This document shows, one piece after another, positions 36,050-47,117 of a DNA stretch of 64,000 nt. The DNA lies in the NCBI GenBank assembly GCA_930367205.1, contig OV884011.1, forward strand, positions 114,821,866-114,885,865. The letters are read 5' to 3'. This DNA is from Acanthosoma haemorrhoidale. Its lineage: Eukaryota > Arthropoda > Insecta > Hemiptera > Acanthosomatidae. Numbering within the stretch: position 1 is the first letter of the stretch; every line of letters begins with the position of its first letter. The notes under the pieces were generated by a model, which was given only the letters and a program-made list of their open reading frames with translations, was not told the origin of the DNA and did not search any database. The position numbers and the translations under genes were made by a program.

Positions 36050-37697
36050 TTTATTATTTAATTCATTCTTCAAATGAAAAAATAGGTGACGAACTGTACT
36101 TATCAGAAAAATTTTAATTCGCAGAAATCAGGAAGAAATTTCTTCAAATATTGTTTTATGACAAAATAACGAAATCCCTAAAATCACATCCAAAACGTTA
36201 AATACCAAATACCAAGAAAACACTTTCAATGTGTCCAATCTCCTATTTCAAGATTGTTTTGAATATTTTTACGTTTTTTTTACCTGAATGTAAATAATAA
36301 AATATATTTCGGAGAGAACTCAAACTTTTTCTGAAAAACTAATTTTTACACATTATCAAAACTAAATGTTTTTAAATATATTTAAAATTCTTTGAGAACT
36401 TTAAATTTTAAATGTGTTCTAAGCGAAGACTTGAGATAAGAAAGTTAGAAAAAGGAAAGGAAAGACTTTTGTTTCGTACTTAATAGTTTGCCGAATATTA
36501 CTGTTAAATGTCATACAGATTAAATCATTGTTACATCGTTTAATCGCAGAACATCCAATAGGGCGAGATACGGTCGCCTCGATAAAAGTACAGCCTCTCC
36601 TTGGGTGCTACTCTATGAATTGCAGAAAAAGACATTACTTCTAGCCTGCTCAGTTATAAATAGGTGACATAAGTCCTGGTCATTCATGCAGGAAGAGTAA
36701 TGTGGGTTCTCAAGGAAAGAGGCTTCTCATGCTTCTCAGAGTGTACGCCATTGAAATAAATGGATCCGCGGCGTACATTGACATCATTCCACTTCGTTTA
36801 ATCATAAGGAGTATTTATCATTGGATTGGAAAACATCATGGAAAAAACACCTAGAAAAACATAACTCCAAGATTATAAATATTTTTTATTGTCTTTGTAC
36901 TGTTTTTGTATATTACATTTTGTTGTTCTATGCTAAATTTTAATTTTAGACCCGTAATATTTATTTTAAAAAAATTGGCTTGGATAGGATACGAATAATT
37001 TTGAGATATATTTACAAATAATTAATTATCCCTCAACTAAAGTTAAAAATTCAAGTCAAGTTTGTAGAGTCACTTAATTACCTCAATGAAACGGTTGCGA
37101 AAACCTCCGTGCAAATATCATCTGTGAAAATTGTATAACAGACATTATAGATAATTATAGTTTTAATGACGTTTTGTAACATACTGATTTTTTTGTAGTG
37201 TACTAAAACCCCCAAAACACACAGTACGTGTTATTAATCAGAATCAGCACGTCGAGGTATTTAATTTGACACCCAACTTCCTATACTAAGAAGAAATTAA
37301 TTGCTTTATCACAAATTAATCTATTCATTTTTCATAGGCAGGATTTATCATCGGCCTGGAAAACATTGTGGAAAACAACCCTTAGAAAAAAATAATTCCA
37401 AAAATTTAATTATGGAAGAAAACTTACCAGTTCTAGAACTACCAGTGTCTAGATAGCTGCCACTTCCACTCCGAAGGATTTGCATGAAAGGCAATGTTAT
37501 CTTGCAAGTAGGAAAAATATAATTTTTATAGCTCTTATTAGGGACTCACAAAGAACAGTATCGGGCAATGAGGCAGAATGACGGATTTTGAAAAAAACAA
37601 AACAGTGAAACACTCATAAAACATAGTTATTATCGCTTTAAATTTAATATCGTACAGCCTCTATGAATAATCCATTTAAACATTTATATATATATAT
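36050..37697. other. No recognised gene; one diverged 65-bp repeat pair
   Basis: AT-rich. A segment at 36811-36875 (tatttatcattggattggaa, aacatcatggaaaa) has a diverged same-strand copy at 37341-37406 (gatttatcatcggcctggaa, aacattgtggaaaa). Nothing else is identified. Confidence 0.5.
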
Positions 37698-37778
37698 ATG
37701 GTATGAATGAAAACATTTGTTACAATTACTTATTGCCCAATGAGGCAGATTGTAATTTTATCATAATAAAGTTTTTTT
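37698..37778 (+). mobile_element. LINE-B 3' tail, tail-only copy
   Basis: ggtatgaatgaaaacatttg, ttacaattacttattgccca and atgaggcagattgtaatttt are followed by atcataataaag and a T-run. Together these are the LINE-B 3' terminus. A (TA)n tract lies directly before it (37687-37698). Confidence 0.8.
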
Positions 37779-38513
37779 ATCAGTTAAACATTTATAAAAC
37801 TTTTCTATACTTAAGTTTGCCTGTACAATTTTTACATCCTTGTATATTATTTATGAATGCTTTTCTTCTCTCGAGCTCGTCTGTTACTCAATCGGTTCTG
37901 GGATGTAACGATAAGAAATAATACTTACAGCAAGCCGTGGTATATATCTGCCTGTTCAAGGCTCTGACTTCACTCTTTTGCACATTAAGAAAAGTTCGTT
38001 CTTTTTTTCTACGTGTAACTGAAGGGGGAACGAAGGCAGGAGTCTTATTCTTCTTTAGACCAACTTCGGTCGTCCAACAGCTTCCGGCAGACTACATCTG
38101 ACACTGTTTAGCATGCTCACGGTGTCTTCTCCCCGCCCACCTGCCGGCGTGTATTCTTTTCTTTTTATCTCTGATATACTTCAACGTCATTCTTAATATA
38201 TATTCAACTTGTCCTCTACTATTTTTTCCTTTGCAGTTGGTGCCGGCTGTTAGTTACAACTTGAGAAATAAAATATATTTTTGTGCCGTTATTTTTGTTC
38301 TACGTCCTTTTTTTTTGTTAAAGTATATGTTACCTACCAATTGAAATAAAACAGGAACATATATAATTCATAATAAGAAACTAGTTCATAACATAAACTT
38401 TACAAAGTTCAGATAAGAACAAAGAAAAATCTTAATGCATGTAAGAGAAAAAGTAAAAGAGTAAAAGGAAAATAACAATAAATAATGAAATAAATAGCTT
38501 CAATGGACATTGA

Positions 38514-38815
38514 TTAAATATGCTGAAGTATTATTAGAGACTTTAGGAAGTTGAGTATTGCATATATTGTTTCATCTGAATTGGCAAGGGCTTTGGAAAG
38601 TAAGGATGAGAAGATACATGATCTCTCCTCCTCCTCACTCTTAGGACATTTGGCCAAAATACTAGTATGCTTGAATGTAAACTTAGATCCACAGCATCCG
38701 CAGGTAGGGAGGGTTTCATTAGCTATTAAGTAGCAATGGGCCAATATGGTATGACCAATCCTTAGACAAGCCAACGCGACTTCCTGTTTTCTGGTGGAAC
38801 GTCAGAATGTGAGCC
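38514..38815 (-). pseudogene. LINE ORF2 C-terminal fragment with RIGHT and zinc-type motif
   Basis: The minus-strand frame reads EVALACLRIGHTILAHCYLI, followed by TCGCCGSKFTFKHTSILAKC. This is the well-known end of LINE ORF2 proteins that carry an RNase H-like region: LARLRIGHTRLTH, then C-x2-C-x7-H-x4-x-C. The Cys and His positions are kept. The next 50 residues (KSEEEERSC...) lie after the domain. An in-frame stop lies just upstream, near 38812. The group is distinct from LINE-A, -B and -C, whose C-termini lack this region. No RT remains. Confidence 0.75.
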
Positions 38816-39064
38816 TAAGCTTCATCTTGAGGTTTGATTATTAGTTACTAAGCTACACTAGTTTTTGCCTGAAGCTCTACACTGCTAACTTAATAACATA
38901 CAACGTAAAGAAAATTTTTGTTGTAAGCTGATTTTTACGGATGTCAGTATGTAAACCTCAGATAAGGAGAAACCTAAATCCTTGAAATCATCAAGCTCTA
39001 TAAAATTGTTTTAGTTTCTATAATTGATCATAATTGTTAGTTTAGAATCGTTTAAACTGATGAT

Positions 39065-39376
39065 ACATACATTGTTCATGGTAAATTTCAGAATTCGAGC
39101 AGAAAAGAAAATTTTAGAAAATACTAATAAAACTAGTGGTTTCAAAATGTCAGTTGCCATATTTTATTCAAATTGAAAAAAAAAAAAACTTATTTAGTAA
39201 AATTTCGTTACATTATCTAATAATCATATATACATTGTTTATGGTAAATTTTAGAATTCGAGCAGAAAAGAAAATACTAATAAAACTAGTAGTTTCTAAA
39301 TGTCAGTTGCCTCGTATTTTATTCAAATTGGAAAAACCTTATTGAGTAAAATTTCGTTATATTACCTAACTATCAT
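39065..39376. repeat. Tandem duplication, two units of about 163 bp
   Basis: attgttcatggtaaatttca at 39071 and attgtttatggtaaatttta at 39234 start matching series. Both contain gaattcgagcagaaaagaaa, atactaataaaactagt, atgtcagttgcc, attttattcaaattg and gagtaaaatttcgtta-att. The units differ by substitutions, by an A-run of 13 in unit 1 and by a short deletion in unit 2. Confidence 0.9.
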
Positions 39377-40395
39377 CTAAATATTGTGGTGTTCCTAATT
39401 GAATGTGAAATTATGACGTGGAGTGGAGTCCTACTGGCATGAAAGTTCTGTGTTAAATATGTCCAAAAATAAATCAAAATTATATATTTCCTCTTTTGTG
39501 GTGTAGAGAGAGTTGGATCCGGGTATAGATAGTGCAGCAGTAGAGTTAATTCTGTGATTGGATTCTATACTATCATATACATTGTGTATACCATCAAAAT
39601 GAATGATGAAGAATCAGTAACGAGAGTATCCGTACTGTAAAATATATTTTTCCGAATAAATATTACTAGATTTTTTCAAAGGTAGAAAGTTTTGTTACAA
39701 GGATCACAAGCCTCATTATTCCTTTAATGTTTATTCTCGCCTAAAATTTAGAATGATCAGGAACAATATTGAGAGATTTGTAAAGACTTATAAAATGATT
39801 TCGAAAAAAAAAAAGATTATTCAGTATTTTGTACATTTTATTTGCAAAACTATCTTGGGCTACAGATTTTAACATTTATCGAAGTATTGGCCAAAAAAAC
39901 CGATTAAAGTAGGCTCAAATGACAAAATACGCTATTCTATTGTGGGCCAAAAAATTGTAAATATTTTTTGAATTTCTTTTTCTTGTATTACGGTCCCTAA
40001 TGTATTCTAAAGATGGGATAAAATCAGAACATCTCGAATAACTTTTGACCCGTGACTAGAGAAATAATGAAAGCAACGGTACCTACTTTTTTTACGGTTA
40101 ATTGGGTTTTCATAATTCCCGTTATTGTATATTAACCGATAAATAATTAGCACATGGGATAAAAATTTACAAATCGTAGAGATTATTTTTACAACTGCTA
40201 TCGTAAAATATCAGTACAGATTGACTGGTAAACGATAATTGCCGCTCACCTGAAGGGACCGAATCGAGATTTTTCGGAAAATCAAAAAACACTTTCTTGT
40301 TGATTAATTTTACCGAGTGAAATTTGAAAGATTTGGTTCATACACTATATTAACCAAAAGTAACAGCGTATTTGTTCAGTTGGTTCATTATTGAT
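39377..40395. other. No recognised gene
   Basis: AT-rich spacer ending at the ttgat duplication left of solo LTR 3. No coding motif was seen. Confidence 0.45.
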
Positions 40396-40950
40396 TGTAG
40401 CGACCGCTAACTACATAAGGTAAATCACCCTATACTCTATTGTATATATATTGTAAGCAAACGTAAATAACATGAACTAAATGTATTATAGACAAAATGT
40501 AAATACCATGAACAAATATAAATCATTGTAAATGTGAAGCAATAAAAGGTGGGGGCCAACTAAGTCACACGAGAAGGGTCACTAGCTGTCAGTCGCAGGT
40601 ACCTCACCACATGAGTGAGGGACTCGCAGGTTCTAGCACCCTTTTGCAGCCCTCCCAGTAGAGACCAGTAGGTACTTAAGGCGGTTCCTGGCCCTGTTAA
40701 TTAGTCTCTCGTGACCTTTACTCGTTGACGCTTGGTTTCCTCTCGAACTCTGAAAACTTGACTGATTCTTTATGAAAAACCTCTGTACCTCTTCTCTTGA
40801 ACATAGTGCATTGTCGGGGCACATACCTATCAAAAATGGAATCAGATAGTAACGCCGTCATGAAACGATTGTCCAGGTTATAAACTCAAACAATCCTCAC
40901 TTGTCACCAGGGCTAGGGTGACTAGGCACCTCCCTAGTGACGACTTAACG
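40396..40950 (+). mobile_element. Solo LTR 3 (555 bp) with TTGAT target-site duplication
   Basis: It begins TGTAGCGACCGCTAACTACA and ends GTGACGACTTAACG, where the other copies end GACCCGACA, so the last bases have mutated. It is flanked by an exact TTGAT at 40391-40395 and 40951-40955. A TATA-like tacttaag lies at about 40673. The shared 3' block includes gacaatgcacta (minus) and agtaacgccgtcatgaaacg. It is the shortest of the three copies. No internal region is adjacent. Confidence 0.9.
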
Positions 40951-41181
40951 TTGATTAATTAAAGAACATTTAAAGTTCATGAATTTGTTTCCTTATTCTA
41001 ACTGATTTTTTACACTTCAAAATATATACTTATTGGTGGACAAAAAGGTTTTTTTTCATAAAAAATACTGCAAAAAACGATAGTAACGTTATCATTCATA
41101 TTACAGTTAAAATATTAGATATATGTAATGCAAACAGTATGTAATGGAAACAAAAAAGTGATATTGTATTTTTTTAAAAGT

Positions 41182-41586
41182 TCATAAGTTTTTATTTGTG
41201 ACAATTGTCGTAAATTTGTTATTTCTTTCGTCATCGAGTTCCTCAGTCGTTTTGGTCGGCCAAGTTACCTCATCCATATAAAATGATATAGAAGGAATAT
41301 AAGGTATTATATTATTCATACCTTCATTGTTTTTGTGGTTAATCAGAATTTTACAGTGTACGTGGAATTTCATATGAAATAGAATGGAGAGTGGATATAA
41401 AATCGTGGAAAAGAGAGGAATTCCAATCTTTGGCTTGTGCAAACAAAATATGTATTTTAATAATTCATCTATAAATTCAGATGTTTTCACATAACCAGCT
41501 GCTTGTGAATACTTCAATGTGTTCAAATTTTGATATCGATAGTTGGTTTGTCTTGCGACGTTTTTTTTTTGTGAAATCAGGGCCAC
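41182..41586 (-). other. Unassigned open frame, 134 codons
   Basis: A minus-strand frame opening with GTG and ending in TAA near 41182. The composition is rich in Lys, Asn and Ile with no recognised domain, signal or repeat (internal stretches include TNYRYQNLNTLKYSQAAGY and SISFYMDEVTWPTK). It is one of the longest frames in the window that is not a transposon, yet length alone is weak support in AT-rich DNA. Confidence 0.2.
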
Positions 41587-41636
41587 GAGATCCGGAAATC
41601 GAATACGTTTTCCAAGGATATTTGCTTAACTTATAT

Positions 41637-41866
41637 CAATCCTCTCGCGCTCTTGGTCAGCCTCCGCTGGCTCCAGTGACGCGAGTGACGTAGGAGCGTG
41701 GGGACTTCTCAAGACTCCGCTTCCTCCTTCGCATGCGAGGGAGGTGGCAACCTTGTTGACTTTGGGGGCCCCCTGGGCTCTTTGTAATGTATGAATGATA
41801 ACATTTATCTCAATTACTTATTGCCTAATAAAAGGCAGATTGTAATTTTATCTTAATAAAAATTGT
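41637..41866 (+). mobile_element. LINE-B 3' UTR copy, 5'-truncated
   Basis: Plus-strand copy of the LINE-B 3' UTR. It starts near ctctcgcgctcttggtcagc (the counterpart of 13000-13025 on the minus strand) and runs through the GC-rich ccgcttcctccttcgcatgc block, gggggccccctgggctcttt and the terminal tattgcctaataaaaggcag-attgtaattttatcttaataaa. The absence of coding sequence marks it as a short retroposed tail. Confidence 0.88.
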
Positions 41867-42990
41867 TGATTATAAAGATCAATCAGTTTGAAAATGAGAG
41901 CGTTTCCTGGTTTCGTTCCCTTTTTGGGACTCTTGAATATATCCCGCTTCCTTTAAACCTATTAGGAATGGGTTTTGGTTCCTTCTTGCAACTGGCAGAT
42001 GTATCAAAGCCATCTGATGAATATTATGCAACAAAACAAAAATAGATTGTTGGCACTTGTTTCCTTTATCAAAATGGCGATTCAATTATAAAATAGGGCT
42101 TACGTTCAGAGTGGGACACAGAATGTACAATAGAGAATATAGGGGAGAAGGGGATATAGGAAAGGATATTAGGTGAGAGATTAGAACAAGACCTAATGCT
42201 AGTATTCTGACACACGTGAAGGGTTGTTGTCCTGTTCTAAATGAAATTCATAAGAGAATATCTAATTGAGGGCTTCCATTTTCTAAACCTCTTTTGGTTC
42301 ACAAATAAATTAGATTTTACGTAGATCAATAAGATTTTCCTTTTAATTTTTTCGAATAAAATGATTTTGAATTGATTATAAACAATTTAAAGGGCATATA
42401 AAGGGAAAAAACGATATCGAAAGAAACACGCGGGACTTTCGGAAAGGAATACTCGGTACCTCGATAAACGGTTAGAGAAACATCAAAGGTTAGCGAACCA
42501 AACCTGATCTTTAACCGGCTAATTTTATTCCACAGTTCCTGTAATTGCATTTTAACAAAAATATTAATCAGTATGTTATGAGGTATTGTAAAATAAGTGT
42601 ACCTTGCAAATGTCAGATCATGTGAATCATTTTTATGACTGCTCTCATTCAGACAACCTCTCCGTAGCCAATGAAAATAAGAGCCTCTCCAGTTAACGAA
42701 CGATATCTGATATCAGACTAAACCTTACACCTTGCCATTATTTTTTCATTGTTGATTTGTTTCATCGACTAAGTGATTGTTTAATCAACTATAAAATATA
42801 TTGCATTCACGAAATACATTGTGGTGTCGAATAATGTAAATGGTAATCTGTAATATTTTATAATGCCTGGAGGGAACTACTATTTAATAATAACGGGATT
42901 ATACAATAATAAGGCAATTCAATTAAGTAATTTATTTAAAACTAGTTGTTTATGCAAATAAAATTTATAATAATTAATACTCTAGTTTAC
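41867..42990. other. No recognised gene
   Basis: AT-rich. The frames at 41863-42045 (plus) and 41879-42085 and 42326-42550 (minus) are 60-74 codons without known motifs. Confidence 0.45.
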
Positions 42991-43180
42991 TTGATTTTTT
43001 TTCTTTTTTTCCCCTTAGCTATCTAATTATAAGATTAAGGATGAAGGGAAAATAAATGAATATTTGGGGTGAGCGGATCCTTGTACTAGGAGTCGTACCT
43101 GCTTGAAGGTGGTGTGAGGGAATTAAGGAGTGTGGGAAGCCTCGGTAGAGGTTGATGGTTGCGGTACAGATTGAGAATAA
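42991..43180 (-). mobile_element. LINE-C 3' tail, tail-only copy
   Basis: Plus-strand landmarks are a T-rich run at 42995-43010, ccccttagctatctaattat, gggaaaataaatgaa, gtgagcggatccttgtacta and aggagtgtgggaagcctcgg. These match 22541-22700 (gtgaacggatccttttacta and aggagtgtggaagacctcgg) more closely than the 13788 and 23414 copies, suggesting a subfamily. Confidence 0.8.
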
Positions 43181-43184
43181 ATAC

Positions 43185-43230
43185 TTTTTTTCTTTTTTTA
43201 TATGTAGCTCTCAAACTTATAAAACACAGC
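43185..43230 (-). mobile_element. Very short LINE-C 3' tail (about 45 bp)
   Basis: A T-run (43185-43199) followed by tatgtagctctcaaacttat-aaaa repeats the extreme LINE-C 3' end directly beside the previous tail and in the same orientation. Either it is a separate, heavily truncated insertion or it is a duplicated end. Confidence 0.65.
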
Positions 43231-46200
43231 ATATAAAGCACAGATAGCTCGAAATCAGAAATACTTAGGTTTATATAGGGAAAGGTGGTCCCCTACCTTG
43301 TTTTCTTTTGACGAATCAGAGGTTAGGATTTTTTAAGGGACGAAAGATATCTGGAAGTATATCATCTCCCTAAGGTCCTGGTGTTTGTGTCATTAACAAA
43401 AAAACTTAACATAACCCATAGGGCAAGTAACATTCATCTAGATACCTACTTCAACAAATGTTGATCTTGTCCAATAAGGAAAAGTTATTATTTTCAGACC
43501 CTTAAAACCACTCGGAATATTAAAAAAAAAAATATATATACGCTGGGGAATGAAATTTCACAAATCCTGCAAAGTTACGAAACAAGACATGTTCAAAACA
43601 ACTGGACTATAGCAGAAAGTTTATTATTCTGCGGTCATAATTGTCTTCTTCTTAGTTTCTTTTAGCAGCCTAAGGGTCCTACAAACCCTGGACTCTATGG
43701 TGCTCTATTCATTGGCAGCGCTTTTTGCCCCTATCCAATGCCACTTCAGCTGAAAGGTTCTCGAACTCCATCATTCAAAGAGTCTCCAAGGTCTTGCTCT
43801 AAAGATGTACTCTGTAGCCTACAGTTTCATAGGACATGAAATGCAGTCATTCTATAGGTAGCCATGTTTGATAATTAATAGCTAATGTTGTTGTTTGACG
43901 ATGTTAAAACCCCTAAATTGTTGGTTTATAGTACCAATTCTTGTGTCCTGATCTTAAAATGGTTTTAGAATTGGATATTAAAGTTCCATAAAAAATATAG
44001 AGATGATTTTCGGAAGGAAGAGTGGCTTATCTACAGGACACAATAAAAGTTGTTCTGCTTAGTGGAAAAGGAACTCATTCCGTTCCTGTCTAAGCACACA
44101 TAGCCACTTTATTTTATGAATTGATTACCAACTATAGAGATAAACTGGAATGAAGCCACGTCCACACACATTTTTTTAATGCTTCATCAGATTAAGGGCG
44201 AACACCGTATTTAAATATTTACGCATTATTCGTACACTAGTTGGTGTAAACCTGAGGCTGATTCCCGTCTTGATATAGGCATCACGCACGGTTTCGTGTC
44301 GAAGTAATGATCGTGCAAAACTACCTTTCGTGCCTATTAAAACGCGAAGGTGTGATTGATAAACACATGGAGTAAACTGACAATGCCTTTCATCCAGGAG
44401 GTAAATATAATGAACGAACCCATACACGTTAGTTACATTATTCACAAGTTATTATTTACAAAACAAACGAGCAGGAGTACTTTTAATCGTATATTTTATA
44501 ACCTAATCGCCCAATGAAACCTGTCTCAAATTTTGGTTAAACTGATGATTTTGGATTTATGTCTTAATTCATTTTACGTTTTTAGTCAAGCTATTGTTTA
44601 CTTAAATGACTTTTCTTTTAATGTTTTGTGATGAAAATTAGTTATAGCTATTTGGAGTGTACAATTCGGTATATGGTAATAGAAGAATGTGAATGATTAG
44701 TGTTGAAAAATATTTCACATATAAAGTATGGTCCTAAGGATACTTAAATACCAAGATCCGTAAAAAAACAACATAAAAATTATTCTTTTGAACAATTTGC
44801 ATTTTCCATTTTGATATTTCGAAATACATTTTTCTCATTTTAGAGTTTTGACTCGTTGGAAGATTATATTTAAAAGTTAATTCATCAGAGTTCTGTCAAT
44901 GAATCCTCAAATCCCAATATTCAGTTTATAATTCGGCAACAATAAAAAGCTTCTATTTCTTTAATTCCGAATCGGCCAAAGAAAGCTGAAAAAAAAAACA
45001 AGACTTATTAGCCCGACTTTATTTTTCTTTGTCGATAATTAGTCAAGTAGCTGCCCGGAGAGACCACTCCGAATTTATTCTGTTTTTGTTCTATTTATCA
45101 TTTACAAATTGCGGGGTCGTCGTAATTGTGCACAGCGAGTATAAATTATGAAACTTTACAGCTCCGTTTCAACAAAGGGATATTAAAAGGGATTAATTAA
45201 TCTCTAGCTATCGGGGCATTAGGGCAGAACTTTTGTCTGATGGGGCGGAATATGAAAGGGATCAGCGGGTATTCCCCACAGGGCTTTCCGTACGATTTAG
45301 CCCGCTCTCTTGTCTCGGTAAACAACTATCAACATTTTAAATTTTCAAAAAGAACTATTTTTTTTTAATTCATCGCTAGAAATGAATCTACACCACATCT
45401 CATGACTTATTTGTCTTGGTAGTCTTTAGTGAGGGGTTGTCATAACTTCTTATATCCTAATTTAAGGGATTACCTGATAAAATATTATAACAAAATATTT
45501 TCTGCTTGAGTGTATATATATGCGCAGTTGTAATGTTAGCAATTTAAGGTCATAACTACATTTCCCGTATTCTTGTGTAACGTGGGTATCCATTTTAATC
45601 CTTATGTAAGCTTTTGTATTGTTTAAAGTATTTTTGTAGTTTAGTTGGCAGATGAAACTTCATACATGGAAAACCTACTCGTATGTCAGAATGGAACTGA
45701 TTATTGATTCACATAGAATTACCTTATTTTTGAGTTAAAGTTTTGATTATATGTATATCAAAGTAAGGGAAAATTTAAGAATGAAATTTGACAACTATAA
45801 TCTATTTGTTGAAGGAATTAAAGTTCTCTTTTTTATGCGTTTCTTCAGATCACTAGTAGAATTAAACAACAAATAATTATTGATAATAAATAATTATTAC
45901 AGTGACATTTTTCAAGCAGATTTATGGCTATCTACAGAAGGTGCTATCTCCCACACGATGAGCAACTGCCGTCATCAAAAAGAACATGCAACAAGCTTGG
46001 AGAACCCGATGAAGATAGAATTGACATTTGTTTTTTTAGAAATTAAAGATCATTTTTTATAATCAAGCATTTCTTTAAATTTCAAAAAGCGGTATTGTTT
46101 TGAACAGATATAATTTGATTTTTTAATTAGTAACAACAAAAATTATTATATATTAGACCAATGTTTCGACATTGTCCATAATAATTATTACAGATATGCT

Positions 46201-47115
46201 TGTTAATTGAATTAGTGCTTCCTTTTATTATATGTTTGACACCTGCCATATAAAGTGAATTTAATACAGAAATAAGAATGATATTAGGAGATAGAATTTT
46301 ATGAACTTATCTCATAAAGAATTTTTAAGGGAATGAATGTTGTAATTTTTAAACAAGCATTTTAACATTGTTTATTTTATTATTAATATGTTGTGTAAAT
46401 AATAGCCTTTCATACACTGTTAAACTATGGTTCTTGACATATCTAGAATACAAGATGGGGCTTATTAATAATAAGTACTCCGATCCACCTGGTCCTAGGT
46501 AATAGAAGACTGGTACCAGAAGTGACGAGCCCTCCAATATTCATCGCATCCATTCCATGTAATCCAGAATCCTCCGTAGCTTGAGCTCCCCTCTATATCA
46601 ACAACCATACCCTTCACGCGGATCTCAACATCCTATTCGTCAAGATCCAGCCACCTCCTGCTACCAGAGCTTCCATTCCCAGTTTTAAACTGAAGAACGC
46701 AGTGCTTTAAATACTTTGTATTGATTGCATACAAACCACTATCATTACTGCTCTCATAAAAAGCTGCTATTTTATCACTTTAGTGAGTGTTATTTATCTA
46801 TGAACTAACTCGTTCCGCTACTGCTGCCTATCAGTGGCAGGCTCTGTTACTTCCCAGACCCGCGAATATCTGTTATAGGCCCGGTACCGACTGGGACGGG
46901 TTCGTGACTCATAAGGAAAACCAGAGCACTGACATATTTATTTATTGTAATTTTATCCGAGCTGGCTCTAGAATTTTAATATTCTCAAAGAGTTATACCT
47001 GTACGGTTGTGAAGGTATTTTTATGTCATTACAAAATATTCCTCTGCAATTTCTAATTATTATTCACTCAAGCATGATTGAGTAACTTAGATTGAAATAC
47101 ATTTATAGTATGCTG
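43231..47115. other. No recognised gene
   Basis: AT-rich DNA. An imperfect hairpin (tgcttag...ggaac / gttcc...ctaagca) lies at about 44056-44098. The frames at 44176-44445 (minus, 89 codons) and 46787-47056 (plus, 89 codons) are unrecognised. The GC-richer patch 46480-46700 holds no motif I know. Confidence 0.4.
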
Positions 47116-47117
47116 TA

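Noticed and set aside
44056..44098. A hairpin as a possible microRNA precursor
   Set aside because: The stem is short and interrupted (about 12 pairs in two blocks), well below a typical precursor, and there is no second line of evidence.
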